Positions 25,965-34,531 of a stretch of DNA of 64,000 bases are shown here, piece by piece. Origin of the DNA: Paenibacillus sp. NAIST15-1 (lineage in GTDB: Bacteria > Bacillota > Bacilli > Paenibacillales > Paenibacillaceae). The notes beneath the pieces were generated by a model. The model was not told the DNA's origin. It did no database searches and worked only from the letters and a program-made list of their open reading frames with translations. A program made the translations under genes and the position numbers. Each line of letters starts with the position of its first letter. The first letter of the stretch is position 1. The stretch lies in NCBI RefSeq assembly GCF_001894745.1, contig NZ_BBYF01000006.1:1-64000 (forward strand), read 5' to 3'.

Positions 25965-27560
25965 TTACGAGCATTCGTTCTTATACTCACTCGGTGTCAC
26001 GCCCATATACTTCTTGAACACTTTAGAGAAATAGGTACGGTCTGAGTAACCTAGTGTCAGTGCGATCTGTTCCAGCGTATGCCCAGATGTTTTCAACATT
26101 TGTGAAGCAATGTTCATCTTATACTGATGTACATAATCCGTGAAATTGCTGCCAGTCATGCGTTTGAAATAGCGTGAGAAGTAACTTGGATTCAAATACA
26201 GATAGCGCGCAATATCAATGGAAGTAATACTATCAGCTAAATTTTGTTCGATATAATGTTGAATTTGCTGTAACTTAGGTTCATAGCTATTAGCTAGTGT
26301 ACCTTGCCCTTGTTTCCCCTGTTTATCGCTAGGCATAGCCATCGCGGTCAGCGTGCGTTCCGCTAATGCAAGCACATCAACAAGAGTTCGTGACTGCTCT
26401 ATATAATTGAAGATCGCTTCATCGAGTCTAACCGAAGCTGCAATCGTCAGCTCGCGTAAGCAGACTTGCAGCTCATGCATGAATGAAGCAGGTTCAATCA
26501 TCCTTGCTTGAAAATGTTGCTTCATACTCCCGATAATACGTTGTATGCCATCTATATCATGAATAGCTAGCGCCTGCTTCAGTTCAACTTTATAGTTGTC
26601 CAACTCCCCTGCAGGCAATTGCAGCCATGTTGATCCTATCGCCTGCTGGCGATCGGCAATCTGCATCGACTCCCCAACATAGAACTCATATTTATGGCGC
26701 AATAAGGAGTGATAACAAGTACCCATTTGCTTAAGTTGCATCTTATCACTTACCATGACGCTTACAAGCTGCAATTTCATATATTGGGCAACTCGTTCTT
26801 TCAATTTTTGCAAATAGCTGTTGAAGTGCAACACGGTGTTATCTGCTAAATTATCGTGATAGTTATACACAATGACAAGATGCTGTTGCTGCAAAAATGG
26901 TGTGATCCCTTCAAACTTGCGTGCTAATTCTTCCGCAATATTGTAGACGGCATAGCAAATTAACGATAACGATTGCTGTGAGTAATGTTCATCGTAACTA
27001 GCATATTGTACATGTACAAGACTGAGCATATACCAAGGACAGTTCCACCTTACTCCAATGCCAGCAGCATATTTAAGGATTTCGTCAACATTCGTTCGAT
27101 CAAGCACACTCTGCAATAAACCTTGCTTGAGCAACTGTTGATTGTAGCTTGAAGGTTGTACACTGACAGACGATGATTGTTTTTTCAGTAAGCGCAGAGA
27201 CTTATGCAGACTTTGTTGCAACTGCTCTTCTGTTAACTGATCTTTAATTAAATAATCGTCAGCTTGAAGCTTAAGCGCTTGTCTCGCGTAGTTGAAGTCT
27301 TCATGACAGGTTAAGAAAATGACGCGCACGTCAGGTTTGAGTTGGCGAAACTGTTCTGCTAACTCAATCCCATTTTTTTGTGGCAATCCAATATCTGTTA
27401 TCACAATATCTGGAACGGTCTGCTGAAACAGGTGTACTGCTTTTACGCTGGAATAGGTGGCAGCTACCACTTTCAACTGTAATTGTTCCCAATCAATCAT
27501 TTGTTGCAATAGTTTGAGCATTGGCACATCATCATCAATAAGCATCACTTTGTATATCAC
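25965..27560 (-). CDS. YesN-type response regulator with AraC DNA-binding domain
   Basis: The 531-residue product has an N-terminal receiver domain with the acidic pocket LIDDD (residues 7-11), phospho-acceptor Asp56 (VITDIGLP) and Lys106 (DYLIKDQL). A ~300-residue linker follows, then a C-terminal AraC double helix-turn-helix (about 430-531) including IDIARYLYLNPSYFSRYFKRMTG and the second motif ALTLGYSDRTYFSKVFKKYMG. Its start overlaps the kinase gene by 26 bp. It is the obvious candidate to bind the repeated half-sites found at seven promoters in this window. Confidence 0.92.
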   Translation of the reverse strand: MIYKVMLIDDDVPMLKLLQQMIDWEQLQLKVVAATYSSVKAVHLFQQTVPDIVITDIGLPQKNGIELAEQFRQLKPDVRVIFLTCHEDFNYARQALKLQADDYLIKDQLTEEQLQQSLHKSLRLLKKQSSSVSVQPSSYNQQLLKQGLLQSVLDRTNVDEILKYAAGIGVRWNCPWYMLSLVHVQYASYDEHYSQQSLSLICYAVYNIAEELARKFEGITPFLQQQHLVIVYNYHDNLADNTVLHFNSYLQKLKERVAQYMKLQLVSVMVSDKMQLKQMGTCYHSLLRHKYEFYVGESMQIADRQQAIGSTWLQLPAGELDNYKVELKQALAIHDIDGIQRIIGSMKQHFQARMIEPASFMHELQVCLRELTIAASVRLDEAIFNYIEQSRTLVDVLALAERTLTAMAMPSDKQGKQGQGTLANSYEPKLQQIQHYIEQNLADSITSIDIARYLYLNPSYFSRYFKRMTGSNFTDYVHQYKMNIASQMLKTSGHTLEQIALTLGYSDRTYFSKVFKKYMGVTPSEYKNECS

Positions 27561-29292
27561 TGGTGGTCCCCCCGCTTGATGTCACTGGAATCTGCATTCG
27601 TGCCGTTATACCGTCATACCTGTTAGGAGCAAAAGAAAGCGTAGCCTCTGAACCAAAAGATAGTTTCAAGCGTTGAGCAACATTAACCAATCCGACCCGC
27701 TTATAACTAGGATCAGGTTCATCACTGCAACGCAACACACTTTCATTCAGGCGATGCAACAAAGACTCATCCATACCTGCTCCGTTGTCGGCAACCTCAA
27801 TGACGATGGTATCCGCGTCCTGATAGACGGAAATCCAAATTTGAGATTGCTGGCGCCCACTATCATTGCCCTCTATATCTACATCAGTATCGACAAACCC
27901 ATGTAAAATTGCATTTTCAACTAACGGTTGTAGTAATAACTTTGGAAACTTAAGTATCTGCAATTGCGGCTCTACATCGACTTGCAGTTGGATTGGAATA
28001 TCACTGCGCATTTGCATAATATCAATGTAGTGACCCATTAACTCACACTCTTCTTGCAGTGTTGCCAGTGCATTGAAATTCATATAGGCACGCAGTAAGC
28101 TCATTAAAGAGTCAATCATACCGCTATGCAGGCGATCTTTCTGCAACATTAGGCTACACTTAATTGAGTTAAGCGTATTCAACAGAAAGTGGGGACGAAT
28201 TTGCATAAACAGCGCCTCAAGCTCCAACACTCGTCTCTGCTCCTGTTGCCGTTCCATGTCATGAATGGACTGTTGCAGCTGATCCAACATCAAGTTAATC
28301 GTCTTGCTAACCGCTGCTAGCTCATCATCTCCCTTAACTTGCAGCCTAACATCTAGCTTACCGTTGCCAAATTGTCCTGCAACCTGCTGTAATTGCTCAA
28401 TTGGACGATGCAATCGTTTCGAGATCAGCAGTGCAAACAAAGAGAATATAATGACAAAAAGCATGACTTCAGCAGAACCGATATAAAGCGTCTTTGAAAT
28501 GATGCCTCTAAACGTGTTGTTGCTCATCTCATACACAAGCTTCCACCCGTTTTTGCTCAGCACGACTTCCGAGCGCATTCGATCGTCCACCTTATTTGAA
28601 TCGGATGCAAGCAATTGTGTTGAGCCAGCAATCCGGTCACCATGCTCATCCAAGAGAGCAACATCCCATGACTTCACAGCTTGTAATGCTTTTTCGAAAT
28701 AGGACTGTTCAATTCCAATCAGCAGCACGGCCGTATGCTCTTTACTAACGCGATCATAGATGACACGAGCAATATAATATTTACTAGCTTCCTTGTCCTC
28801 GAGCAGTCCTAACCACTGCAGCCTTTCTGGCTGCTGGAAATTAATTTTGCTATACAGTTCAGGTAAATGTGGTAGTAGTTTCGCCGGTTCATCATCTCCT
28901 GAAGGGATAATAAAATGCTGGCGGTTAATTAAGTACATCTGCGTCTGCCTATTCAACGTTTTTGAATTGATAAGCGAGAATACAGCTTTGATTTGTGAGA
29001 AATTCTCATAATCAGCATAACTATTTAATTGCTTCACATCAGCGAAATTACGTAAGCTAGTTTTGAAGCCTTCATCGTTTACAATGAAATGGGAGGCAAA
29101 TGTAGCATCATCGATTGTTTTGCTAAATTCTGCTCCAATTACGTTCAACATGTTCTCATTCGTTGCATGCAGCTTATCCAGCATCGATTCTTTAATTAGA
29201 TAAAAAGATTGCGCAGATACAGCAACCATCGGTACGATAATAAATAGCATGAAGGAAAGTAACATTCGTTTATAGTAAGTTAAATGGAACAT
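27535..29292 (-). CDS. YesM-type sensor histidine kinase
   Basis: The 585-residue product has an N-terminal membrane segment (about 9-30), a ~240-residue extracytoplasmic sensor region, a second membrane segment (about 268-290) and a HAMP domain with LHRPIEQLQQVAGQFGNGKLDVRLQ. Next comes the phospho-acceptor His367 in QIRPHFLLNTLNSIK, and a C-terminal HATPase with PLVENAILHGF (N box) and VADNGAGMDE (G1 box). It pairs with the downstream YesN-like regulator. The genes probably share a transcript with GH88, whose stop is 80 bp upstream. It presumably senses a glycan signal (inference). Confidence 0.92.
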   Translation of the reverse strand: MFHLTYYKRMLLSFMLFIIVPMVAVSAQSFYLIKESMLDKLHATNENMLNVIGAEFSKTIDDATFASHFIVNDEGFKTSLRNFADVKQLNSYADYENFSQIKAVFSLINSKTLNRQTQMYLINRQHFIIPSGDDEPAKLLPHLPELYSKINFQQPERLQWLGLLEDKEASKYYIARVIYDRVSKEHTAVLLIGIEQSYFEKALQAVKSWDVALLDEHGDRIAGSTQLLASDSNKVDDRMRSEVVLSKNGWKLVYEMSNNTFRGIISKTLYIGSAEVMLFVIIFSLFALLISKRLHRPIEQLQQVAGQFGNGKLDVRLQVKGDDELAAVSKTINLMLDQLQQSIHDMERQQEQRRVLELEALFMQIRPHFLLNTLNSIKCSLMLQKDRLHSGMIDSLMSLLRAYMNFNALATLQEECELMGHYIDIMQMRSDIPIQLQVDVEPQLQILKFPKLLLQPLVENAILHGFVDTDVDIEGNDSGRQQSQIWISVYQDADTIVIEVADNGAGMDESLLHRLNESVLRCSDEPDPSYKRVGLVNVAQRLKLSFGSEATLSFAPNRYDGITARMQIPVTSSGGTTSDIQSDAY

Positions 29293-29371
29293 GAGGTTAG
29301 CGTCACTTCCCTTCCTTCAATCCTTCATCATTTCCGTTACTGTTCAAGCCAACATCATCGACTTTCTCTTC

Positions 29372-30565
29372 CTATTTCGATTTACGCTCATACCAGTAGC
29401 CAGGAATACCGCGTGCAAGACGCATGAGCGCTTCCAAGTAGTAATAATCGCCCCAAATCATATAATCATCAGGGGACAACCCACCATGGACATAGTACGA
29501 GCCATGCTTAAGCAAACCTTCCGCTGCATCGTCACCAATCGTAGCATAGTTGGTAATCAGCGACTCCATACTGGTTGTCAGCATCTTCTCGAAATAAGGA
29601 CGGTCGGGGTCAGCAGCATCCAAATGTGAGATAAGCTCTACCAGTCCGGCAGCTACAATCGCTGAAGCTGAACTATCGCGATACGTATCAGCCGTTACAG
29701 GCGCATTGAAATCCCAATAAGCAACACTGTCCGCAGGCAAATGCTCAAGGAAGTAGCGCGCCATACGCTTAGATGTCTCCAAAAATGCTGCATTTCCCGT
29801 ATAGCGATAGGAAAGTGCAAAGCCATATACGCCCCAAGCTTGCCCCCGCGTCCACGTCGAACCGTTGCTATAGCCCTGATGAGTCGCACCGCCGATTGGA
29901 ACCCCCGTCTCGGTATCGAAGAAGAACGTATGGTATGAGCTATCATCTCCACGAACGATATAGCGCCGCGTTTTCTCTGCTTGGATTTCTGCAATTTCCC
30001 GATACTTCGGATCACCAGTCTGTTCGCTTGCCCAATACAACAATGGCAGATTAAGCAAACAGTCGATAATGATACGACCCGCTTCTTGCTCGTTATCTTT
30101 CGTTCCCCAAGCTTGAATGTATCCGCTTCCATCGCTCGTGTTACGCCAACGATTCAATAAATGATCAGCTGCCTCCAGTGTCAGCTCACGAGCACGATTA
30201 TCGCCTGTTATGATCCACTGCGCTTTGGAAGACAAGCTAAATAGGAAGCCAATATCATGATGATCCAATACAACTTTTTGATCAAAGCGCTGACGGAAAC
30301 TAGCCACTGTAGCTTCTGCTGCCTGCCGATAACGCTCATCTTGTGAATATTCATAGCATAACCACAATATTCCCGACCAGAAGCCATTGGTCCAGTCGTT
30401 GTTATCATTCAGTTGATATTTCCCATTCAGGCTAACATGCGGAAACTGAGTTCCAAACTTATCAATATTGTTCAGCGTCTTCGCTAGAATATTTTCAATT
30501 GCTTGTGTGTAAAGCTTATTTGCTTGCATGACCGTTGTTTGCGTTCCCTCTGTAGACATCTGCAT
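29372..30565 (-). CDS. GH88 unsaturated glucuronyl hydrolase
   Basis: The 397-residue cytoplasmic enzyme removes the 4,5-unsaturated uronate from the non-reducing end of lyase-generated oligosaccharides by hydrating the double bond. GH88 signatures are present: NDWTNGFWSGILWLCYEYS, VLDHHDIGFLFSLS (first catalytic Asp), GRIIIDCLLNLPLLYWAS (second catalytic Asp, about residue 174) and GSTWTRGQAWGVYGFALSY. Length is normal for the family and there is no signal peptide. GAGAGGG precedes the ATG. It is the first gene of a unit with yesM, yesN and the discoidin-like gene, downstream of a regulon-type promoter. Confidence 0.93.
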   Translation of the reverse strand: MQMSTEGTQTTVMQANKLYTQAIENILAKTLNNIDKFGTQFPHVSLNGKYQLNDNNDWTNGFWSGILWLCYEYSQDERYRQAAEATVASFRQRFDQKVVLDHHDIGFLFSLSSKAQWIITGDNRARELTLEAADHLLNRWRNTSDGSGYIQAWGTKDNEQEAGRIIIDCLLNLPLLYWASEQTGDPKYREIAEIQAEKTRRYIVRGDDSSYHTFFFDTETGVPIGGATHQGYSNGSTWTRGQAWGVYGFALSYRYTGNAAFLETSKRMARYFLEHLPADSVAYWDFNAPVTADTYRDSSASAIVAAGLVELISHLDAADPDRPYFEKMLTTSMESLITNYATIGDDAAEGLLKHGSYYVHGGLSPDDYMIWGDYYYLEALMRLARGIPGYWYERKSK

Positions 30566-30604
30566 TTCAGCCCTCTCCCAGAAAAATAACTTAATGCATT
30601 TCTT

Positions 30605-30671
30605 ATGATAGCGGATACATTCCGCAGAATGTACGCCTTAATTTGTGTGAAATGTGAACAATTTTGACTTT
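30605..30671 (-). promoter_or_regulatory. Glycan-regulon promoter of GH88-yesMN
   Basis: On the plus strand TTTGTG (G at 30645) and TTTTGACTT (G at 30666) lie 21 bp apart. The minus-strand -10 box TATCAT is at 30605-30610, 56 bp from the second half-site, close to the 57 bp seen at the best sites. It shares the string GTGAACAATTTTGACTTT with the kduI site. Confidence 0.65.
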
Positions 30672-30691
30672 TTTGTTGTATTCGCTTTCCT

Positions 30692-32506
30692 CTATTTCAC
30701 CTTAACCGTTGTCGTCTGCTCGTTATGGTGCACAATTACGCGATCCGATGTCAGCCTCACCTCAGGCAGCTGCGACTCACAACCAGCAGGAACTCCTGCC
30801 ATCACACTAACTAATAAATGTGTCCCTGGCTGAAGTTCAGCACGCAGTGCAGGCATCAGAGTACGCTCATAGAATACATTGGTGTTAGGCTCGGTGCGAA
30901 TCATCTCCGCTTGTGTGAATCCTCTAACCGCCTTGGCGATGGTGCTCCCAACAGGCGAATCGTAACTTGCCCAGCTTGTCTTGACTACGGCTGTGTCGTC
31001 ACTGCTAACCGTGGCGAACGGCGCTGAGAAACTGGCATCATAGGCAATTAAGGCACGGCTAGTTTCCAACTCGTGGATGCGTACATGGCTGTCACCACAA
31101 GGGATAATCGTACTGCGAATCGTAACTCCGACTTGCGACTGCCAGTTATGTATAAGTCGATCTTCATGCAGCTCGTAGCTCGAATCGAGCGGCTTATCAC
31201 GAAAATGTACGCCATCCTCACTAACAGCAAGCACGCTATCAAAAGCACCTTCATAGTAGTAATAATTACTTCGCGGCACACTAAAGCCAAATACAGTCGA
31301 ATAGGCAAATTTAGAGTACTTGGCGCAAGCATGGTTCTGATAGCCAATAAATTGACCTACCGGATACATAAGCACATGTTGTGAATGATGCGTATGTTCA
31401 ATCAACGCCTTCATGCTCGGCAGCGGCAATCGTCCTGGTGATACCTCTTGCTCTACTTCCTCTGCCTGCCAATAAGGATGGCCATCGGGAACAGCAAGCA
31501 ATAAGAAACTTTTGAATGCCCAATACGGGGAACCCGCACCGTTATAGCCCTCGCCCATCACCAAGTTCTGATAGTGATAGCCTACGCTTAGCACGCCATC
31601 TGTCGTAAAAATATCATGATTCATCCAGCTTCGCATATTGCGCGCATACAAACCTTTAATGACGCCCCATGGCAGAGCTTCAACGTCGGCCAGCACAAGC
31701 GCGCTCCAGAAGCTTACTTGCGCAAATCGATACGCTAGACTGCGACCGAAAGGAATCGCTTCTCCCTTGCTATCGAACCAATACTGATAGCTGCGCGCAA
31801 AAAGAATAGCCCGCTCTCTCAACCTAGCTGCCCGCTCCGGATCTTCATCCGCCATAAACGTAACGTAGATTAAACTATAATAATGGAACGCCCATGGGAT
31901 GTAATAATCAAACTGCTGATCCACTCCGTCAAAATACCAGCCATCGCCAACATAACACGACTCAATCAGGGCAAAATCTTCTTCGATCTTCTCCTGAGAA
32001 TACTTCATGCCAAGTCGCTTCAGTGCCACATTCACTAAGATGCGAAAGAAGTGCCAGTTATTCGGTGCCAAACGGCGTTCATTAATTTGCCATAGCCAGT
32101 CCGCCAAATGCTGCTGTTCTGTCTTCGAAAGAGTATCCCAAGTTTTGTGCGGTGCAAGCAGCAGTGTAGTCGCGATAGATGCCATCTCGACCAGCAGCTG
32201 ATCGCCATCCATCGTCTTGCCATAATAATACTCGCTGTGTGGGTTGCAACCCTCCGCTAGTCCACGCATCCATTGATGCTGAAGCTGCTCGTCATCATAA
32301 TGAACGAGGAAAGGCCCCAATCCCCACAGGATTCGTAAGAATCCTTCGGCATCTCTGCGATTTTCGGTATAGACCGTGCCGTGGCTTCCTAATGCTAAGT
32401 GTCCAGGCTGTTCTGCTAACCGTGACCTTAACGGCTCTACTAACGTCAATAGGGCTTCCGCTACATCGTCACGATGATTCCACTGCATGCTACGTATTTT
32501 CTCCAT
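30692..32506 (-). CDS. DUF2264 family protein
   Basis: The ~604-residue product matches DUF2264: an N-terminal helical part (residues ~10-360) with EGFLRILWGLGPFLV, NPHSEYYYGKTMDGDQLLVEMASIA, NNWHFFRILVNVALKRLG and DGWYFDGVDQQFDYYIPWAFHYYSLIY, followed by a C-terminal beta-rich domain. The helical part has the (alpha/alpha)6-toroid look of uronate-acting lyases and hydrolases. No signal peptide is visible, so it acts in the cytoplasm. DUF2264 genes commonly sit in polysaccharide-degradation loci, but I know no firm activity. The gene stands between kduI-kduD and GH88 with a weak promoter of its own. It is a candidate unassigned glycoside-processing enzyme. Confidence 0.8.
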   Translation of the reverse strand: MEKIRSMQWNHRDDVAEALLTLVEPLRSRLAEQPGHLALGSHGTVYTENRRDAEGFLRILWGLGPFLVHYDDEQLQHQWMRGLAEGCNPHSEYYYGKTMDGDQLLVEMASIATTLLLAPHKTWDTLSKTEQQHLADWLWQINERRLAPNNWHFFRILVNVALKRLGMKYSQEKIEEDFALIESCYVGDGWYFDGVDQQFDYYIPWAFHYYSLIYVTFMADEDPERAARLRERAILFARSYQYWFDSKGEAIPFGRSLAYRFAQVSFWSALVLADVEALPWGVIKGLYARNMRSWMNHDIFTTDGVLSVGYHYQNLVMGEGYNGAGSPYWAFKSFLLLAVPDGHPYWQAEEVEQEVSPGRLPLPSMKALIEHTHHSQHVLMYPVGQFIGYQNHACAKYSKFAYSTVFGFSVPRSNYYYYEGAFDSVLAVSEDGVHFRDKPLDSSYELHEDRLIHNWQSQVGVTIRSTIIPCGDSHVRIHELETSRALIAYDASFSAPFATVSSDDTAVVKTSWASYDSPVGSTIAKAVRGFTQAEMIRTEPNTNVFYERTLMPALRAELQPGTHLLVSVMAGVPAGCESQLPEVRLTSDRVIVHHNEQTTTVKVK

Positions 32507-32586
32507 CACGATTATTCACGCTTCCTTCAACAGTTTTCACAGCACAACAAACCTCATAACTCACATCGTACACAGATAAATTACAA

Positions 32587-32616
32587 AGACTAACAGCTAC
32601 ATACTCCTGTTAGTCT
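32587..32616 (-). terminator. Terminator of kduI-kduD
   Basis: AGACTAACAG (32587-32596) pairs with CTGTTAGTCT (32607-32616), a 10-bp perfect stem 24 bp after the kduD stop. The following T content on the minus strand is moderate. Confidence 0.65.
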
Positions 32617-32640
32617 CTATTTTGATCTTACTATTCGAAA

Positions 32641-33447
32641 TTAAGGCTGCTTACCAATATAGGCAAGAATTCCACCGTCAACATATAAAATATGTCCATT
32701 GACAAAGTCACTAGCTGGCGAAGCTAAGAATACCGCAGGACCTGCTAAATCCTGAGTTTCGCCCCAACGCTCTGCAGGTGTCTTCGCAATAATAAAGGAA
32801 TCGAACGGATGACGGCTGCCATCAGCTTGAAGCTCACGCAACGGAGCTGTCTGTGGCGTAGCAATGTAGCCTGGTCCGATACCATTACATTGGATGTTAT
32901 ATTGGCCATACTCAGAAGCGATATTGCGGGTTAGCATCTTGAGGCCACCTTTGGCAGCAGCATAAGCAGACACCGTTTCCCGTCCTAATTCACTCATCAT
33001 CGAGCAAATATTAATAATTTTACCGCCACCTTTTTTAATCATCCCTGGAATAACCGCTTTGGAAACGATAAATGGTCCGTTCAAGTCAATATCAATGACT
33101 TCACGGAACTCTTCCGCAGTCATTTCTGTCATTGGAATCCGCTTAATAATGCCAGCATTGTTGACTAGAATATCAATGACTCCAACTTCCGCTTCAATCT
33201 GTTGCACCATCGCTTGTACACCTGGCTCGTCGGTCACGTCGCATACATATCCATGCGCCTCAATGCCGGCTTCCTTATAAGCAGCCATACCGATCTCTAC
33301 CGTTTCTGGCTCACGAGCATTAAATACAATTTTTGCACCCGCACGCGCCATAGCGCATGCCATTTCCAATCCGATCCCATACACTGCACCTGTAACGAGA
33401 GCTACCTTGCCATCAAGGCGAAATTGATCTACCGAAAATTGTGACAA
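32641..33447 (-). CDS. kduD: KduD-like 2-keto-3-deoxygluconate 5-dehydrogenase (SDR)
   Basis: The 268-residue short-chain dehydrogenase reduces 3-deoxy-D-glycero-2,5-hexodiulosonate to 2-keto-3-deoxygluconate. The cofactor motif is TGAVYGIGLEMA (about residues 19-30), followed by NNAG, catalytic Ser in ICSMMSELG, YxxxK as YAAAKGG and the PG motif GIGPGYIATPQT. The exact substrate is assigned from context: it follows kduI by 43 bp in the same unit. Gluconate 5-dehydrogenases are close relatives. A TTG start follows AGGGGAG. Confidence 0.87.
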   Translation of the reverse strand: MSQFSVDQFRLDGKVALVTGAVYGIGLEMACAMARAGAKIVFNAREPETVEIGMAAYKEAGIEAHGYVCDVTDEPGVQAMVQQIEAEVGVIDILVNNAGIIKRIPMTEMTAEEFREVIDIDLNGPFIVSKAVIPGMIKKGGGKIINICSMMSELGRETVSAYAAAKGGLKMLTRNIASEYGQYNIQCNGIGPGYIATPQTAPLRELQADGSRHPFDSFIIAKTPAERWGETQDLAGPAVFLASPASDFVNGHILYVDGGILAYIGKQP

Positions 33448-33490
33448 CTCTTCATACTCCCCTCTCTATAAACCCTATCTATTCATCTAT

Positions 33491-34330
33491 CTACTTTAGA
33501 TCGTCCATAGCGACCATATCCATATCGGTGTATGTGATATTCTCGCCGCACATTGCCCAAATAAACGTATAGTTGCTAGTGCCAACACCGGTGTGAATGG
33601 ACCAGCTTGGACTGATAACCGCTTGCTCATTGCCGACAACGAGATGCTTCGTCTCATCAGGTTTGCCCATGAAATGAAATACCTTGTTGTCCCCTTCCAT
33701 ATCGAAGTATACATACGCTTCCATGCGTCGCTCATGCGTGTGGCATGGCATCGTATTCCAAGCGTTTCCTTCTTCTAGGTGCGTATAGCCCATTTGCAAC
33801 TGGCATGACTGACACACATTCGGATGAATGTACTGATAAATTTTACGCTTATTCATTGTGTTATCAGCACCTGTCTCCATTGGCTTAATGTTATCAATGG
33901 AAATACGCACATTCGGATATTTGTGATGAGCCGGGCTAGAAGAAATATAAAATTTCGCTGGATTACTAGCATCTGCACTAGCAAACAGCACTTCTTTCGT
34001 CTCTTTGCCGATATAATAGCCATCCTGATTGTTCATCGATTCACGCACACCATCAATCGTAATAAACCCAGGACCACCGATATTAATGACACCTAGTTCA
34101 CGACGCTCTAGAAAATACTCAACACCCAAATCTTTACTAAGCTTAATCTCTAACGGCTCTTTCGTAGGTGTTACGCCACCAAAGATCAAACGGTCATTAT
34201 GCGAGTAAGTCAAGCGAATTTCACCGGGAACAAACACCTGCTCCACTAAAAACTCCTTGCGCAATTCTTCTGTTGTCATGCGTGCGATCGATTGTGGCGC
34301 ATACGCGTAGCGTGTCTCCATAGTTTGCAT
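33491..34330 (-). CDS. kduI: 5-dehydro-4-deoxy-D-glucuronate isomerase
   Basis: The 279-residue cupin-type isomerase converts 5-keto-4-deoxyuronate, formed from the GH88-released unsaturated uronate, to the diketo substrate of KduD. Zinc ligands are visible in PCHTHERRMEAYVYFD (about residues 194-209, HxH...E) and in the C-terminal PSWSIHTGVGTSNYTFIWAM. Length and order of motifs match KduI. It is first in a kduI-kduD unit. Confidence 0.95.
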   Translation of the reverse strand: MQTMETRYAYAPQSIARMTTEELRKEFLVEQVFVPGEIRLTYSHNDRLIFGGVTPTKEPLEIKLSKDLGVEYFLERRELGVINIGGPGFITIDGVRESMNNQDGYYIGKETKEVLFASADASNPAKFYISSSPAHHKYPNVRISIDNIKPMETGADNTMNKRKIYQYIHPNVCQSCQLQMGYTHLEEGNAWNTMPCHTHERRMEAYVYFDMEGDNKVFHFMGKPDETKHLVVGNEQAVISPSWSIHTGVGTSNYTFIWAMCGENITYTDMDMVAMDDLK

Positions 34331-34411
34331 ATTTTCTAGTTCCTCCCGATTTCATAGACTTGGATTCATCACAATGAACAATGATGATCATTCGATATTG
34401 AACCTACAATC

Positions 34412-34478
34412 ATCATAGTAAATGCTCCCAGCAATAGTAAGTCAATTATTTTGCTCGATTGTGAACAATTTTGACTTT
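34412..34478 (-). promoter_or_regulatory. Glycan-regulon promoter of kduI-kduD
   Basis: TTTTGCTC (G at 34453) and TTTTGACTTT (G at 34473) lie 20 bp apart on the plus strand. A minus-strand -10 box TATGAT is at 34412-34417, 56 bp from the second half-site. No -35 consensus is seen. Confidence 0.65.
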
Positions 34479-34531
34479 ATTGCTTATTTGACTTTACTTT
34501 TTCCTTTTTATGTTATTAGTTCGATAGTAAC

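Noticed and set aside
32562..32630. TTTTGATCTT upstream of the DUF2264 gene as a regulon promoter
   Set aside because: The half-site is imperfect, the second half-site is absent and the nearest -10-like sequence is at 54 bp; kept only as a weak possibility.
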